The translations under genes were made by a program, and so were the position numbers. From Desulforapulum autotrophicum HRM2 (GTDB lineage: Bacteria; Desulfobacterota; Desulfobacteria; Desulfobacterales; Desulfobacteraceae): a DNA stretch of 64,000 bases. This document shows, one piece after another, positions 50,591-59,950 of this stretch. Every line of letters begins with the position of its first letter. Positions within the stretch are counted from its first letter, which is position 1. The notes under the pieces were generated by a model. The model was not told the origin of the DNA and ran no database searches. It was given only the letters and a program-made list of their open reading frames with translations. The stretch spans positions 806,001-870,000 of the forward strand of contig NC_012108.1 of the NCBI RefSeq assembly GCF_000020365.1, written 5' to 3'.

Positions 50591-52966
50591 TTAAACGGTC
50601 AACCCGGTGGAAGGTGTTTGAAACGGCAGGCGGATGATAAAGGTGGTTCCCCTGCCTGGTTCAGATCTCACTTCCATTTCACCGCCGTGGTTTTCCCTGA
50701 TTATGAAGTATGAGACTGAAAGACCAAGACCTGTGCCTGTGCCAATGGGCTTGGTGGTAAAGAAGGGGTCAAAGACGCATTGCTTTGTTTTTTCATCCAT
50801 GCCGGGGCCGTTGTCTGTTATTTCAACACAGGCCATGTCGGTCTCTTGTTTTGTTCGAAGGGTGAACCTGTTTTTGGAGATGCCAAGGTCTGACCCCTGG
50901 TGTTTTATTTGTTCTGTCCTTGCTTCAACCATGGCTTCAGCCCCGTTCCTGAGGATGTTCAGAAACACCTGCTGAATGGTGTTACCCTCGCAGGGCACGC
51001 CGGGCATGGTGGGGTCATATTTCCGCATGATTTCAATGTCTTTAAAATCATACTGTTTCTTTAAATTATAATCGTTTCCAGCAAGTTCAACCGTGTTGTC
51101 AAGCAGGTCGCTAAGATTGTGGATGGAAAAATGACCACCGGGTTTATGGCTGAAGGAAAGCATGTTTTCGATGATATGGGCAGCCCTTGCGCCGGCTTCC
51201 CTTATGGATGCAAGCAGTTTGAGGATATCCCTTTTTTCCATGTATGCCTTGATCGCCTCCATGGAAAGCCCGAGTGCCTCGGCAGCCCTGCGGTTGGCAG
51301 GAAGATCCCGTGTAAACCGGTTGTGAATCACCTGTACACTTTGAACGATGCCGCCCAGGGGGCTGTTCAGTTCATGGGCCATGCCGGCGGCAAGACCGCC
51401 GACCGAGAGCATCTTTTCCGATTGAACCAGCATTTTCTGCATCTCCTGGCCTTCGGTCACATCAAGGGCAATGCCCCCGATCAGGGGGGCGTTTCTCTCT
51501 CTGGTGATGGGAAACTTGACCACCAGGGTTGTCCGATAATGACCCTCTTCATCCGTAATTTTTTCATGGACTTCAATGGATTGAAGGGTGTCCAGCACCT
51601 CGGCGTCGTTGGCTCTTAGCACCTTTGCAACAGCGGGACTGAAAATCTCATCGTCTGTTTTACCAAGCCGCTGTTCTGGGCTTGAATTTGCTCCAAAGCT
51701 GACCGCCTTATTAACATAGAGGTATTTGCCTGCACCGTTTTTTATAAATGCGTACCCGGGAAAGTGGGCCATGAATTCCTTGAATTTTGTTTCGCTCTCC
51801 TGAAGGGCCTTGACCGCACGTTTTCGTTCAAGGGATTCTTTTTTCAGCTTTTTGTTGAAGATGGAAAGGGCTATGGCGATTACTGTTGTAGCCAGGCTGA
51901 CCATGAAAAGGATAAAAACGGTCCAGCGAAGCCTTGAATGGTCTTTTGCCGCATCCGGGGTATAGAGGAAACCCTGCAGGTCGAATTCAGGGTCAAGCAT
52001 ACCAAGAGCGGCATAGGTGTTTGCAATGTGGCGCCACCGTCCAGGGCTCATGTGTCCGATTTCAACAAGATCGGGCAGCATGAGTTTCTCCATTGCCTCG
52101 GATTCATGGCGTAAATGATCCTTTGATTTGTTGACCTTGTATCTGTTAATGATCAGGTCTATTGTCTCTTCCCGGTTGGCCATGGCGTATTCCCATCCCT
52201 GGAGGCTTGCCCTTAAAAAGCGGGCGGCACGATCGGGGTGTGCGGCGATTTCTTTGTCTGTTGTAAAAAGACAGTCACTGTAAAAGTCAACTCCATAGGT
52301 CCGGGGCAAAAGTATGCCCGGCTTGACGCCCGCCTGCTCAAGAAGCCACGGTTCATTGGTCGAATAGGCAGAGACACAGTCTGTACGGCCGTTAATGAGA
52401 TCGTTCAGATCATAGGATTGATCCAGACGGATAAATTCACTTTCATCAATGCCTTCGTTTTGAAATGCCGCCAGGATGTCAGCATCCTTGGTTCCTGGAA
52501 GGAGCATTACCCGTTTACCCACAAGGCCCTGAAAACTTGAAATCCCTGAATCGGCCCGAATCAAAAGGATGGAGGGAGAATGCTGGAAAATGGGGGCCAG
52601 GACCACAAAGGGATCACCCCCTGCCCTGTGGAGAATGAGTTCGGCACCAGCCACACCATACTGGGCTCTTCCGTCAAGGAGTTCTTCCCTTGCAAAACGG
52701 CCCTCTCCTCCCTGGACAAGGGTGACCTCAAGTCCAGCATCTCGATAATAGCCCTTTTCCAGGGCGGCATAATATCCTGCAAACTGGAATTGATGCTTCC
52801 ATGCCAGTTGAAGCACCACAGATTGTTTGTTGTCGGCGGCGTCAAGGTCTGGAACCAGGGTCAGGAGGGATGGGAAAAAGAGAAGGAAGAAAACAAGACA
52901 TGATAAAAATGGTCGAATCGTTGGCAGCTTAAAACCTCTCGATAATTTTATTGATGATAAAGTCAC
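50591..52966 (-). CDS. Sensor histidine kinase with NMT1/THI5-like periplasmic binding domain and PAS
   Basis: 791 residues from GTG 52966; a CTG at 52927, right after the tyrA stop and with GAGAGG upstream, is an alternative, as no ATG is well placed. Signal segment FLSCLVFFLLFFPSLLTLV, then an NMT1/THI5-type binding domain (LQLAWKHQFQFAGYYAALEKGYYRDAGLEVTL...), a membrane helix (VFILFMVSLATTVIAIAL), coiled coil, PAS, HisKA (VGGLAAGMAHELNSPLGG) and HATPase_c (DNGPGMD, GTGTGLGLSVS). It senses a periplasmic small molecule directly through the binding domain. It overlaps or abuts tyrA; the response regulator is not in the window. Confidence 0.9.
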   Translation of the reverse strand: MTLSSIKLSRGFKLPTIRPFLSCLVFFLLFFPSLLTLVPDLDAADNKQSVVLQLAWKHQFQFAGYYAALEKGYYRDAGLEVTLVQGGEGRFAREELLDGRAQYGVAGAELILHRAGGDPFVVLAPIFQHSPSILLIRADSGISSFQGLVGKRVMLLPGTKDADILAAFQNEGIDESEFIRLDQSYDLNDLINGRTDCVSAYSTNEPWLLEQAGVKPGILLPRTYGVDFYSDCLFTTDKEIAAHPDRAARFLRASLQGWEYAMANREETIDLIINRYKVNKSKDHLRHESEAMEKLMLPDLVEIGHMSPGRWRHIANTYAALGMLDPEFDLQGFLYTPDAAKDHSRLRWTVFILFMVSLATTVIAIALSIFNKKLKKESLERKRAVKALQESETKFKEFMAHFPGYAFIKNGAGKYLYVNKAVSFGANSSPEQRLGKTDDEIFSPAVAKVLRANDAEVLDTLQSIEVHEKITDEEGHYRTTLVVKFPITRERNAPLIGGIALDVTEGQEMQKMLVQSEKMLSVGGLAAGMAHELNSPLGGIVQSVQVIHNRFTRDLPANRRAAEALGLSMEAIKAYMEKRDILKLLASIREAGARAAHIIENMLSFSHKPGGHFSIHNLSDLLDNTVELAGNDYNLKKQYDFKDIEIMRKYDPTMPGVPCEGNTIQQVFLNILRNGAEAMVEARTEQIKHQGSDLGISKNRFTLRTKQETDMACVEITDNGPGMDEKTKQCVFDPFFTTKPIGTGTGLGLSVSYFIIRENHGGEMEVRSEPGRGTTFIIRLPFQTPSTGLTV

Positions 52967-54077
52967 TCTCCCGCATGGCCTGTTCGCTGAACGAACCGAA
53001 CCAGTCGGCAATCTTAGAAAACCGTTGTTCAAAAAGGGCTTTGTCGTTGTTGTCCACCAGGGTAATCTGTTCGTTGACAGATGAGACATAGGCTTTTAAC
53101 ATGTCTCTTCGTTGGGGAGTGGCAAAGATGATCTCCGAGTAAAGGTTGCCGCTCTGGGCAAAGAGTCTGCCGACCATGCCAAGCTCCAGGCGATAAATGG
53201 GGCTTGAAAATTCCAGGGTTTTTTCCAGGTCTATTTTTTGCTGGCAGAGGAACTGGCCAAAGCAGAAGGCGGCAAAATGGCGAAGGGCCTGGACCATGCC
53301 CATGATTTCATCGTGCTCCTCGGCAGTGGAGCTCACAAGTATGGCCCCCCACAGGGTCAGCTGGTCCACGAGCCATTGGCAGGCCGGGTTGTCTCTTCCC
53401 GGGACAACAGCAATGATCTGCTTGTCAAGGGTTGAGCAGGAGGGGCCAAACAGGGGGTGAAGGCCGATGATTGGACCTTTAAAATACTTGATCATTTCAT
53501 CCACGGGTGCCTGTTTGATGCTTGTGATGTCTGCAAGGACGGCAGTGGGTGGCACAAAGGGTGTGATCCGCTGAATGGTTTTAAGGGTGACATTTATGGG
53601 AACGGAGATCAGCACCAGGTCCGTGTCTCGGCACAGGGTTTCAACCTCGTTCCAGTTGTTTTCCGTGAGGATCCTGACCGTATAGCCCGATGAACGGAAC
53701 ATGGCCGCAAAGAACTGTCCCATTTGACCTGCACCGCCGACGATGAGGACATTGGCACCGGCCTTGACGGCCTGCTGTTTCATCTGCCCGGTCTGTTCGA
53801 TTCTGGAATTTCTCAGGACAACCCGGTAAATCTCTTCAATGAAATCGGGGTTAACCGCTGCTGTTGAAGCCTGGTTGCGCAGCTTGGAAATCAGGTCTTC
53901 TTCCCTTGCCGGGTGGTATACAGGAACGTTGTGGATCTTTTTCAGGGCGACCACCTGCCGGACTTGATCGAGTCTCTGGGAGATAAGTTCCAGGATTTGC
54001 CGATCAATACTGTCAATATTGTTTCTTAACTTTTTTATTTCGCTGTCAAACGTTTTGCCCATATTCGTATTCACCAT
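52929..54077 (-). CDS. tyrA: Chorismate mutase / prephenate dehydrogenase (T-protein)
   Basis: 382 residues. Residues ~1-95 are an AroQ chorismate mutase (EIKKLRNNIDSIDRQILELISQRLDQVRQVVALKK); residues ~105-380 are an NAD-dependent prephenate dehydrogenase (VLIVGGAGQMGQFFAAMFRSSGYTV; DITSIKQAPVDEM; GLHPLFGPSC; EEHDEIMGMVQALRHF). It makes 4-hydroxyphenylpyruvate for tyrosine. The fused arrangement is known from enteric TyrA and occurs in some Desulfobacterota. No other aromatic pathway gene is adjacent. Confidence 0.95.
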   Translation of the reverse strand: MVNTNMGKTFDSEIKKLRNNIDSIDRQILELISQRLDQVRQVVALKKIHNVPVYHPAREEDLISKLRNQASTAAVNPDFIEEIYRVVLRNSRIEQTGQMKQQAVKAGANVLIVGGAGQMGQFFAAMFRSSGYTVRILTENNWNEVETLCRDTDLVLISVPINVTLKTIQRITPFVPPTAVLADITSIKQAPVDEMIKYFKGPIIGLHPLFGPSCSTLDKQIIAVVPGRDNPACQWLVDQLTLWGAILVSSTAEEHDEIMGMVQALRHFAAFCFGQFLCQQKIDLEKTLEFSSPIYRLELGMVGRLFAQSGNLYSEIIFATPQRRDMLKAYVSSVNEQITLVDNNDKALFEQRFSKIADWFGSFSEQAMRESDFIINKIIERF

Positions 54078-54193
54078 GTCCGGTAAGAGTCAACCATTGA
54101 TGTTTCATATCTACTGGCTGGAGCATACCCAAATTTAAGCCAAAAGTCAAAATCAAGGAGTGGTTTCAAGGCAGGTGGGGCGTGCAATCGTGT

Positions 54194-54898
54194 TCAAGGA
54201 TGGGGGACAATTTTTTCAAACACATGTCCTCCCTGGAGCCATCGGTTAAAGGGGACTGCTGTGGTGTGACAGCAGTCCATGGCCTTGGGCAGTTCCAGGG
54301 GAAGGAACTCAAGTCCATGGTTGAGGCATACCTTTTGAATGCTCTGCCTGGCAAGGGAAAAGACAAAGTTGCTTGAGGTTGAGGTCTCTATTTCAGATGT
54401 GTGGTTTCCCGTTAAAAAGGCATCTTTGCATGCCCTGCGGCTGTAGGATGACCACGACCGGCAGATAAACGGCCGAACCGGATAGATGCTGCACTTATTA
54501 TCCTTGAGAAAAATACACGGGGTGCTCTCTTTTATTTTGACCCGGGCTGACAGGGACCGGCCTTCAGTCAAGCGTCGGTTGCTGTCAACGCGTTTCCACA
54601 AAAGAATCTGGTCCTGGTCTGAAAATTCCCGGGCAATCCATGAAAAGGCAAACAATGCCTCAGCAGGGGTGAGTTTTACCTGGGTATAACAGCAATAGCT
54701 GCAACCCGGTCCGCATTCCACTCCGGCACAGGTCTGTGCGTCATCTATGTTTTTCACCATGTCCTGTGCAAGGGCCATGATCTGAATCAGGGCGGCTTTA
54801 ATTCCTTCCTGGGAAAAAAGAGGTTCTAAATGGGATGTTGTAACCTGGGCAAAGAGTTTTCCCAGGGCATGGGCCGCATGCCTTCTTTCTGTTTCCAC
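54194..54898 (-). CDS. YkgJ-family cysteine-cluster protein
   Basis: 234 residues. GVECGPGCSYCCYTQVKLTPAEA and CIFLKDNKCSIYPVRPFICRSWSSYSRRAC give the CxxxCxxCC...C.iYpvRPf.CR metal-cluster signature (zinc or Fe-S). It is larger than the YkgJ at 23095-23676, with an extra N-terminal helical region. Function unknown for the family. Upstream gap 54899-55173 contains nothing recognisable. Confidence 0.85.
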   Translation of the reverse strand: METERRHAAHALGKLFAQVTTSHLEPLFSQEGIKAALIQIMALAQDMVKNIDDAQTCAGVECGPGCSYCCYTQVKLTPAEALFAFSWIAREFSDQDQILLWKRVDSNRRLTEGRSLSARVKIKESTPCIFLKDNKCSIYPVRPFICRSWSSYSRRACKDAFLTGNHTSEIETSTSSNFVFSLARQSIQKVCLNHGLEFLPLELPKAMDCCHTTAVPFNRWLQGGHVFEKIVPHP

Positions 54899-55173
54899 GA
54901 TTTCTCCTGAATGTCCATGTATGACAGAGAAAGGGACTGCCGGGTGTGGCAGAAGATGTCAGAGCATACAGCCTCTTATTGATTTGTAAGGGAAATTTCC
55001 CGAATCTTTTTCATTCTACATCATTAGAGCATCAAAAGATAGGGGCTACGTCCATCTTCATCCCATCCAGGGGTGCTATTTGGGATCTGTTTGAGATTGA
55101 ACTTGAAATCGGAACTAGAAAAAAGGCATAATAACCCAGTCTATAATCTTTCCATATGATAAAGGAGAGTCCC

Positions 55174-55728
55174 ATGGGTAAAAAAGTTCTGGTTCCCGTG
55201 GCCCACGGCACGGAGCCCCTTGAAGCCGTTGCAATTATTGATATCCTGAGGCGGGCAAAGGCTTTGGTCACCGTGGCATCGGTATCGGGTTCACCTGTTG
55301 TGGTTGGTTCCCACGGTATTCAACTCACGGCAGACTGCCTGATTGAGGATTGCATGGAAGAAACCTACGACCTTGTGGTCCTGCCCGGCGGCATTCCCGG
55401 TGTTGAACATCTCAGGGATTCAACGGTATTGGCGGATATCCTCAAGAAACAGGTGTGCCAAGATCGACTGTACGCTGGAATCTGTGCTGCCCCGGCCGTG
55501 GTGCTTGAGGCCCATGGACTCGTTGGAAGTCACAGGGTTACCTGCCACCCTTCGTTCAAGGACCGGCTTAAAGACAGGAACCATTCAAATTTGCCCGTTG
55601 TCCGGGATGGTAACCTGATCACGGGCAGGGGGGCTGGAACGGCCGTTGCATTTGCCTTGTCACTTGTGGAAACCTTGTTTGACGCCCAGCAGAAAAAATC
55701 CGTAGAAACGGGACTTGCATTAAATTAA
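55174..55728 (+). CDS. DJ-1/PfpI-family protein
   Basis: 184 residues from ATG 55174 (AAAGGAG upstream). VLVPVAHGTEPLEAVAIIDILRRA, VVLPGGIPGVEHL and YAGICAAPAVVLEAHGL, where the Cys in GICAAP is the nucleophile-elbow cysteine of DJ-1. Catalytic-type Glu near residue 15 is also present. It is closest in build to the DJ-1 (YajL/ThiJ) subgroup, proposed to act in thiol stress or glyoxal/protein repair. It is 26 bp upstream of the aldolase and probably co-transcribed. Confidence 0.92.
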   Translation: MGKKVLVPVAHGTEPLEAVAIIDILRRAKALVTVASVSGSPVVVGSHGIQLTADCLIEDCMEETYDLVVLPGGIPGVEHLRDSTVLADILKKQVCQDRLYAGICAAPAVVLEAHGLVGSHRVTCHPSFKDRLKDRNHSNLPVVRDGNLITGRGAGTAVAFALSLVETLFDAQQKKSVETGLALN

Positions 55729-55754
55729 TCACCGTAAATCAAAGGAGAAATAGG

Positions 55755-56801
55755 ATGATACACCATTCGATTATGGACGATGGATTACGAAAGGAACTTG
55801 AATCAACGGCAAGGGCCATGGTGGCCAAGGGCAAGGGGATACTTGCAGCAGACGAAAGCAACGCCACCATTGCCAAACGATTTCAGACTATAGGGGTGGA
55901 ATCCGTTGAAGAGACCCGGCGATTCTACCGGGAGCTTTTATTTACTACCCCGGAGGCGGAGGCGTTCATCAGTGGGGTTATCCTGTTTGACGAAACCATC
56001 AGGCAGTCAACTTCGGACAACGTTCCCTTTACCCGAATCCTTGAGGAGAAGGGAATCATTCCGGGCATCAAGGTGGACAAGGGACTTACAATTCTTCCGG
56101 GAACGGATAACGAAACGGTTACCCAGGGGCTTGACGGCCTGGATGCCAGGCTTGATGAATACCGGAAACTGGGTGCCCGGTTTGCAAAATGGCGGGCCGT
56201 TATAACCATTGGAAATCACAAACCCACCCCCCTTGCCATTGATGCAAATGCCCATATCCTGGCCAGATACGCAGCCATGTGCCAGCGGGCAGGGATTGTT
56301 CCCATTGTGGAACCAGAGGTGCTCATTAACGGCAGTCATGATATTGATCGTTGCGAGCGAACTATTGAGGCAACCCTCAAGGCCCTGTTCACGGCCCTTG
56401 ATCACCATGGGGTGCTTCTCGAGGGTATTATTTTGAAACCCAGTATGGTCACTTCAGGAGACACCTGCCCGGACCAGGCTGGAGTGGAGGCCGTGGCAGC
56501 TGCAACCATTCGCTGTTTCAAACGTTCCGTGCCTGCAGCAGTTCCGGGCATTGTTTTTCTTTCCGGGGGGCAGAGCTTCGAACTTGCCACCATACATCTC
56601 AATGCCATGAACGCCATGGGTTCCTTTCCCTGGGAATTGAGTTTTTCCTATGGTCGCGCCCTTCAGGAAACGACCCTTAAAGCCTGGGCCGGTCAGACGG
56701 AAAATAAGTCCAAGGCACAAAAAGTGTTTTATCACAGGGCCAAGTGCAATGGTGCGGCCCGGTCCGGCTCGTATACAGAGGCCATGGAGCTGGAGGGTTA
56801 G
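55755..56801 (+). CDS. Class I fructose-bisphosphate aldolase
   Basis: 348 residues of the classical (eukaryote-type) class I aldolase: KGKGILAADESNATIAKRFQTIGVESVEETRRFYRELLFTTP, GVILFDETIRQ, PGIKVDKG, EPEVLINGSHDI and GIILKPSMVTSG with the Schiff-base lysine. It splits fructose 1,6-bisphosphate, or makes it in gluconeogenesis. The ALQETTLKAWAG segment near the C-terminus is intact. Metal-independent class I enzymes are unusual but not rare in bacteria. Good AAAGGAG ribosome site. Confidence 0.96.
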   Translation: MIHHSIMDDGLRKELESTARAMVAKGKGILAADESNATIAKRFQTIGVESVEETRRFYRELLFTTPEAEAFISGVILFDETIRQSTSDNVPFTRILEEKGIIPGIKVDKGLTILPGTDNETVTQGLDGLDARLDEYRKLGARFAKWRAVITIGNHKPTPLAIDANAHILARYAAMCQRAGIVPIVEPEVLINGSHDIDRCERTIEATLKALFTALDHHGVLLEGIILKPSMVTSGDTCPDQAGVEAVAAATIRCFKRSVPAAVPGIVFLSGGQSFELATIHLNAMNAMGSFPWELSFSYGRALQETTLKAWAGQTENKSKAQKVFYHRAKCNGAARSGSYTEAMELEG

Positions 56802-56842
56802 AAATAGGGGGGAGGTTCCGGAAGAAACCTCCCCACCCTGTT

Positions 56843-58492
56843 TTATTCAAACAATTTTTTGTAACTTTCCCGCATATTACGCTTCAGGATTTTGCCCGTG
56901 GGCGTCTTGGGCAGTTCGTCCACGATAAGTACTCGTTTGGGGGCCTTGAACATTGAGAGATGGGCTTTGCAGTGGGCCATGAGCGCCGCTTCTGAAACGG
57001 TTTTGCCGGCCTTGAGTTTGACAACGGCCGTGACCGCTTCCACCCATTTGGGGTGATATACACCGACAACAGCCACTTCTTCCACATCTGGATGAAGATA
57101 GATGGCCTCTTCAACTTCCCGGGAGGCAACGTTTTCGCCACCGGTCTTGATCATGTCTTTTTTTCGGTCCACAACGGTGATGTAGCGTTCCTGGTCCAGG
57201 ACCCCGAGGTCCCCGGAGTGAAACCATCCGCCCTGCATGGCTGCTTCTGTCTTGTCCGGCTCTTTAAAGTACATGGTCATGACGTGGGGGCCCCTGCCAC
57301 AGATTTCGCCGGCAAGGTCTTTGCGGATAATTTCCCGGCCGTCAATATCTTCGATGCGGGTCTCCATGTGGAGCCCTCCCATGCCGGCGGATCCGATTTT
57401 GCTCAGGGCGTCCTTGGCCTTGAGGATGGTGTGGTAGGGGGCAAGTTCGGTCTGGCCATAGTAGTTGTAGATCCCGGCTCCGGGAAAGCAGTCGAGCATC
57501 TCCCTCAGGATTTCTTTTGGCATGATGGATGCCCCATAGTAGCATTTCACAAGGCTTGACAGGTCATGCCGGCTAAAATCAGGGTGGCGCAGCATACCGA
57601 TCCACACGGTGGGCGGTGCAAAAAAGGTGGTGGCCCTGTGGATTGCGATATTTTCCAGGATTTTGGGGATGTCCGGTCCCATGAGGATGTTGGTACCCCC
57701 GATCCAGAAGATGGGGTTCATGAATACGTCCCGCTGGGCGCAGTGGTAGATGGGAAGGGCATTGATGTTAATGTCCGTTGCCTTGTAGTCTCCGTCAATG
57801 ATACATCCCATGTATTGGGCGATGAGGGCCTGGTTGGAAATGATTACCCCCTTGGGAAGGGATTCCGTACCGCTGGTGTAGGTCATCTGGGCCGGGTCTT
57901 CGATCCTTAAGTTTACATCCGGTTCTGTGTCGTCCTGGGCCTTGTACCAGTCGTCAAAGTTGAGAAAACCCTCCGGGGATTCTTGACCCCCACCCTGGTC
58001 AGACCAAATCAGTGTTTTAACTGTGGGGAGCTTATCGAGCACGGTTTTAACCTGATCGTAAAGCGTGTCCTCAATAATAAAGACCGTGCTCTCCGAGTGG
58101 TTGATGCAATAGGCGATATCATCGTCCTTTAACAGGTAGTTGACGGCAAGATAGATGGCTCCGATCTTGGCGCATCCCATCCAGGTGAGCACATGGTGAT
58201 GGGTGTTGTGGGCAAGGATGGCAACCCGGTCATATTTTTTGACACCCAGGGCTGAGAGGGCGTTGGCTGTCTGGTTGCACTGGTGCTCAAGTTCGGTGTA
58301 GGTCAGGTCCATTTCCTTGAACACCAGGGCTATCTTGTTAGGAAAGTGGTAGGCGGATCTTCGGATCATGTCGGCAATGACCCAGCGGTTGATCCGGTTG
58401 TTCCGATTCATGATGAACTCAATGTTCTCTTTATTGATCTTTGTGTACCTATCCTTGTCCTCTGGAGAGAGGGGTGTGGATGGTTGAACCAT
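56843..58492 (-). CDS. Acyl-CoA synthetase (AMP-forming)
   Basis: 549 residues of the ANL adenylating family: P-loop-like YTSGTESLPKGVIIS, A5 motif NYYGQTELAP, A7 FHSGDLGVLDQERYITVVDRKKDMIKTGGENV, and the A10 lysine in LPKTPTGKILKRNMRE. It activates a carboxylic acid to the CoA ester. The size and FNPIFWIGGTNILMGPDIPKI region resemble medium- and long-chain or aromatic-acid ligases; specificity is not readable. Monocistronic. Confidence 0.92.
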   Translation of the reverse strand: MVQPSTPLSPEDKDRYTKINKENIEFIMNRNNRINRWVIADMIRRSAYHFPNKIALVFKEMDLTYTELEHQCNQTANALSALGVKKYDRVAILAHNTHHHVLTWMGCAKIGAIYLAVNYLLKDDDIAYCINHSESTVFIIEDTLYDQVKTVLDKLPTVKTLIWSDQGGGQESPEGFLNFDDWYKAQDDTEPDVNLRIEDPAQMTYTSGTESLPKGVIISNQALIAQYMGCIIDGDYKATDININALPIYHCAQRDVFMNPIFWIGGTNILMGPDIPKILENIAIHRATTFFAPPTVWIGMLRHPDFSRHDLSSLVKCYYGASIMPKEILREMLDCFPGAGIYNYYGQTELAPYHTILKAKDALSKIGSAGMGGLHMETRIEDIDGREIIRKDLAGEICGRGPHVMTMYFKEPDKTEAAMQGGWFHSGDLGVLDQERYITVVDRKKDMIKTGGENVASREVEEAIYLHPDVEEVAVVGVYHPKWVEAVTAVVKLKAGKTVSEAALMAHCKAHLSMFKAPKRVLIVDELPKTPTGKILKRNMRESYKKLFE

Positions 58493-58647
58493 GATACGTC
58501 CTCCTGTATGGCAGGGTTAATATATCTATTGCCTTTTTTCATGGGCGATCCCTTGAAGAGTTAATAAGGGAAAACTGGTTCGATTTATGTTAAAACGTAG
58601 TCAGATAGTTATTGTCTGAATATTTAAACCGGGTCAAGGAAATAGTC

Positions 58648-58935
58648 ATGGTTGTTGGAACGGGCAAAATTAAATTCAAGCTGTATGGTGTGGGTTCGTT
58701 AAAGGAAAAACGCAAAATCATCAAGGCGATTATTGGCCGGATAAAGAACGTGTTTAATATCTCCATTGCTGAAACCGACCATAACGACAGCCTGTTGTGG
58801 GCTGAAATTGGATTCTCAATGACGGGCAACGACTCAAGATTGATCAATTCAAAGGTGGACAAGGTGTTGAATCTGGCCGATGAAATCGGGCTTGCCCGGA
58901 TTGTTGACACTGATATTGAAATTCTTCATATTTAG
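58648..58935 (+). CDS. DUF503 family protein (YlxP-like)
   Basis: 95 residues from ATG 58648 (CAAGGA upstream): VVGTGKIKFKLYGVGSLKEKRKIIKAIIGRIKNVFNISIAETDHNDSLLWAEIGFSMTGNDSRLINSKVDKVLNLAD fits the DUF503/YlxP ferredoxin-like fold, usually found near ribosome-maturation genes. Function unknown. Its stop codon TAG coincides with the first bases of the palindromic repeat at 58933. Confidence 0.88.
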   Translation: MVVGTGKIKFKLYGVGSLKEKRKIIKAIIGRIKNVFNISIAETDHNDSLLWAEIGFSMTGNDSRLINSKVDKVLNLADEIGLARIVDTDIEILHI

Positions 58936-59102
58936 CGTTTGAAAGAAAACTCACCCATCTGCGGCGTTGCTTCAAAATTCTGAAACCCTCATGTACAGAA
59001 GTACGCTCCGGTTTCAGAATTTTTTGCGCCTTGCACATGGATACTTTTGTGAGCACAGCTACTCTTCGAGCCGCCCAAACACGGGTTTTCGGTCAGTCAC
59101 TA
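58933..59102. repeat. Nested-palindrome repeat, subtype B/C, copy 2
   Basis: Inverse orientation to 50399-50582. Ends TAGCGTTTGAAAGAAAAC and GGGTTTTCGGTCAGTCACTA; frame motifs CTGCGGCGTTGC and GCGCCTTGCA; inner arms AAATTCTGAAACC / GGTTTCAGAATTT; centre TGTACAGAAGTACG. It exactly fills the space between the convergent DUF503 and DUF1638 genes: its terminal TAG triplets are the stop codons of both. Confidence 0.88.
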
Positions 59103-59765
59103 GCTTGTCAGTTTCTGGTTCAACACCTTTAATTGATCCGTAAGCAACCCTTTAAACCGGTCCAAAGTGATGGGGTATGCCTGCATGGGAATGCCCATCC
59201 AGTCGCAATATTCAAGAAACTCTTCCGGATTTTCGCCCATGTACTGGTCCAGATAGCCAATGCCGTCAAGAACAACCGCTCCCCCTGTATGCCTGGGAAA
59301 ATTTTCATTGGCCAAGCCTTTGTCCCAGCCCTTGAAGACTTTTTTTCGAAATTTTACCCAGCCCGGGGTCATGAACCAGACTGGTTCACCACCGGCAAGT
59401 TCAGCTGTTATCTGTTTCATTTCATCGTCGGAGGCAAGCATGCCCATACAGTGTGACGCCTCGATTCGTGTGACGTTAATGCCCTGTTCTTCAATGATGT
59501 TTTTCATTAAACGTGTCGGGTTGTCTGGATTGACATAACAATACTTGCCACCGTAAACAACAATTACACCCCGGGCAACGGCCTTGGCTTTTTCGACGAA
59601 CTTTATCAACTGGGCTTCAAGTTCATTGATATCCTGGTGCAGCCCGGGGGTGGTGTAAAAAATGTTGTCGGTATCCAGAAAACCTTCTTTAACCAGATGG
59701 TTTATTTCAGGACTCATGGTTCCACAGGCCACGATAGCTGTATTCTTAAAAGAGTGTTCTTCCAT
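59100..59765 (-). CDS. DUF1638 protein
   Basis: 221 residues: TAIVACGTMSPEINHLVKEG at the N-terminus, VVYGGKYCYVNPDN, IEASHCMGMLASDDE and VWFMTPGWVKFRKKVFKGWDKG fit DUF1638, a family that co-occurs with corrinoid methyltransferases and their activators in anaerobes. Biochemical role not established. Here it is separated from the mtg genes but near corrinoid uptake genes. Confidence 0.82.
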   Translation of the reverse strand: MEEHSFKNTAIVACGTMSPEINHLVKEGFLDTDNIFYTTPGLHQDINELEAQLIKFVEKAKAVARGVIVVYGGKYCYVNPDNPTRLMKNIIEEQGINVTRIEASHCMGMLASDDEMKQITAELAGGEPVWFMTPGWVKFRKKVFKGWDKGLANENFPRHTGGAVVLDGIGYLDQYMGENPEEFLEYCDWMGIPMQAYPITLDRFKGLLTDQLKVLNQKLTS

Positions 59766-59950
59766 GATCGTTTCCTTGTATTTGGTTATTGATGTTACCC
59801 TTGTCTTCTTTTCAAGTTACGCCCTTTTTAAATATTTGTCAGTCTGTTTGCAAATCTTTTAAAAATAGACGTAAAGTTGATAAATCAATAATCGTGCCGG
59901 ATATAAGAAATTCCCGTCTAAATATCATTGTGAAAGTCTCGACTTTCAAG

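Noticed and set aside
54946-55131. 61-codon frame upstream of the DJ-1 gene
   Set aside because: No ribosome site, no recognisable domain, overlaps the promoter region; not supported.
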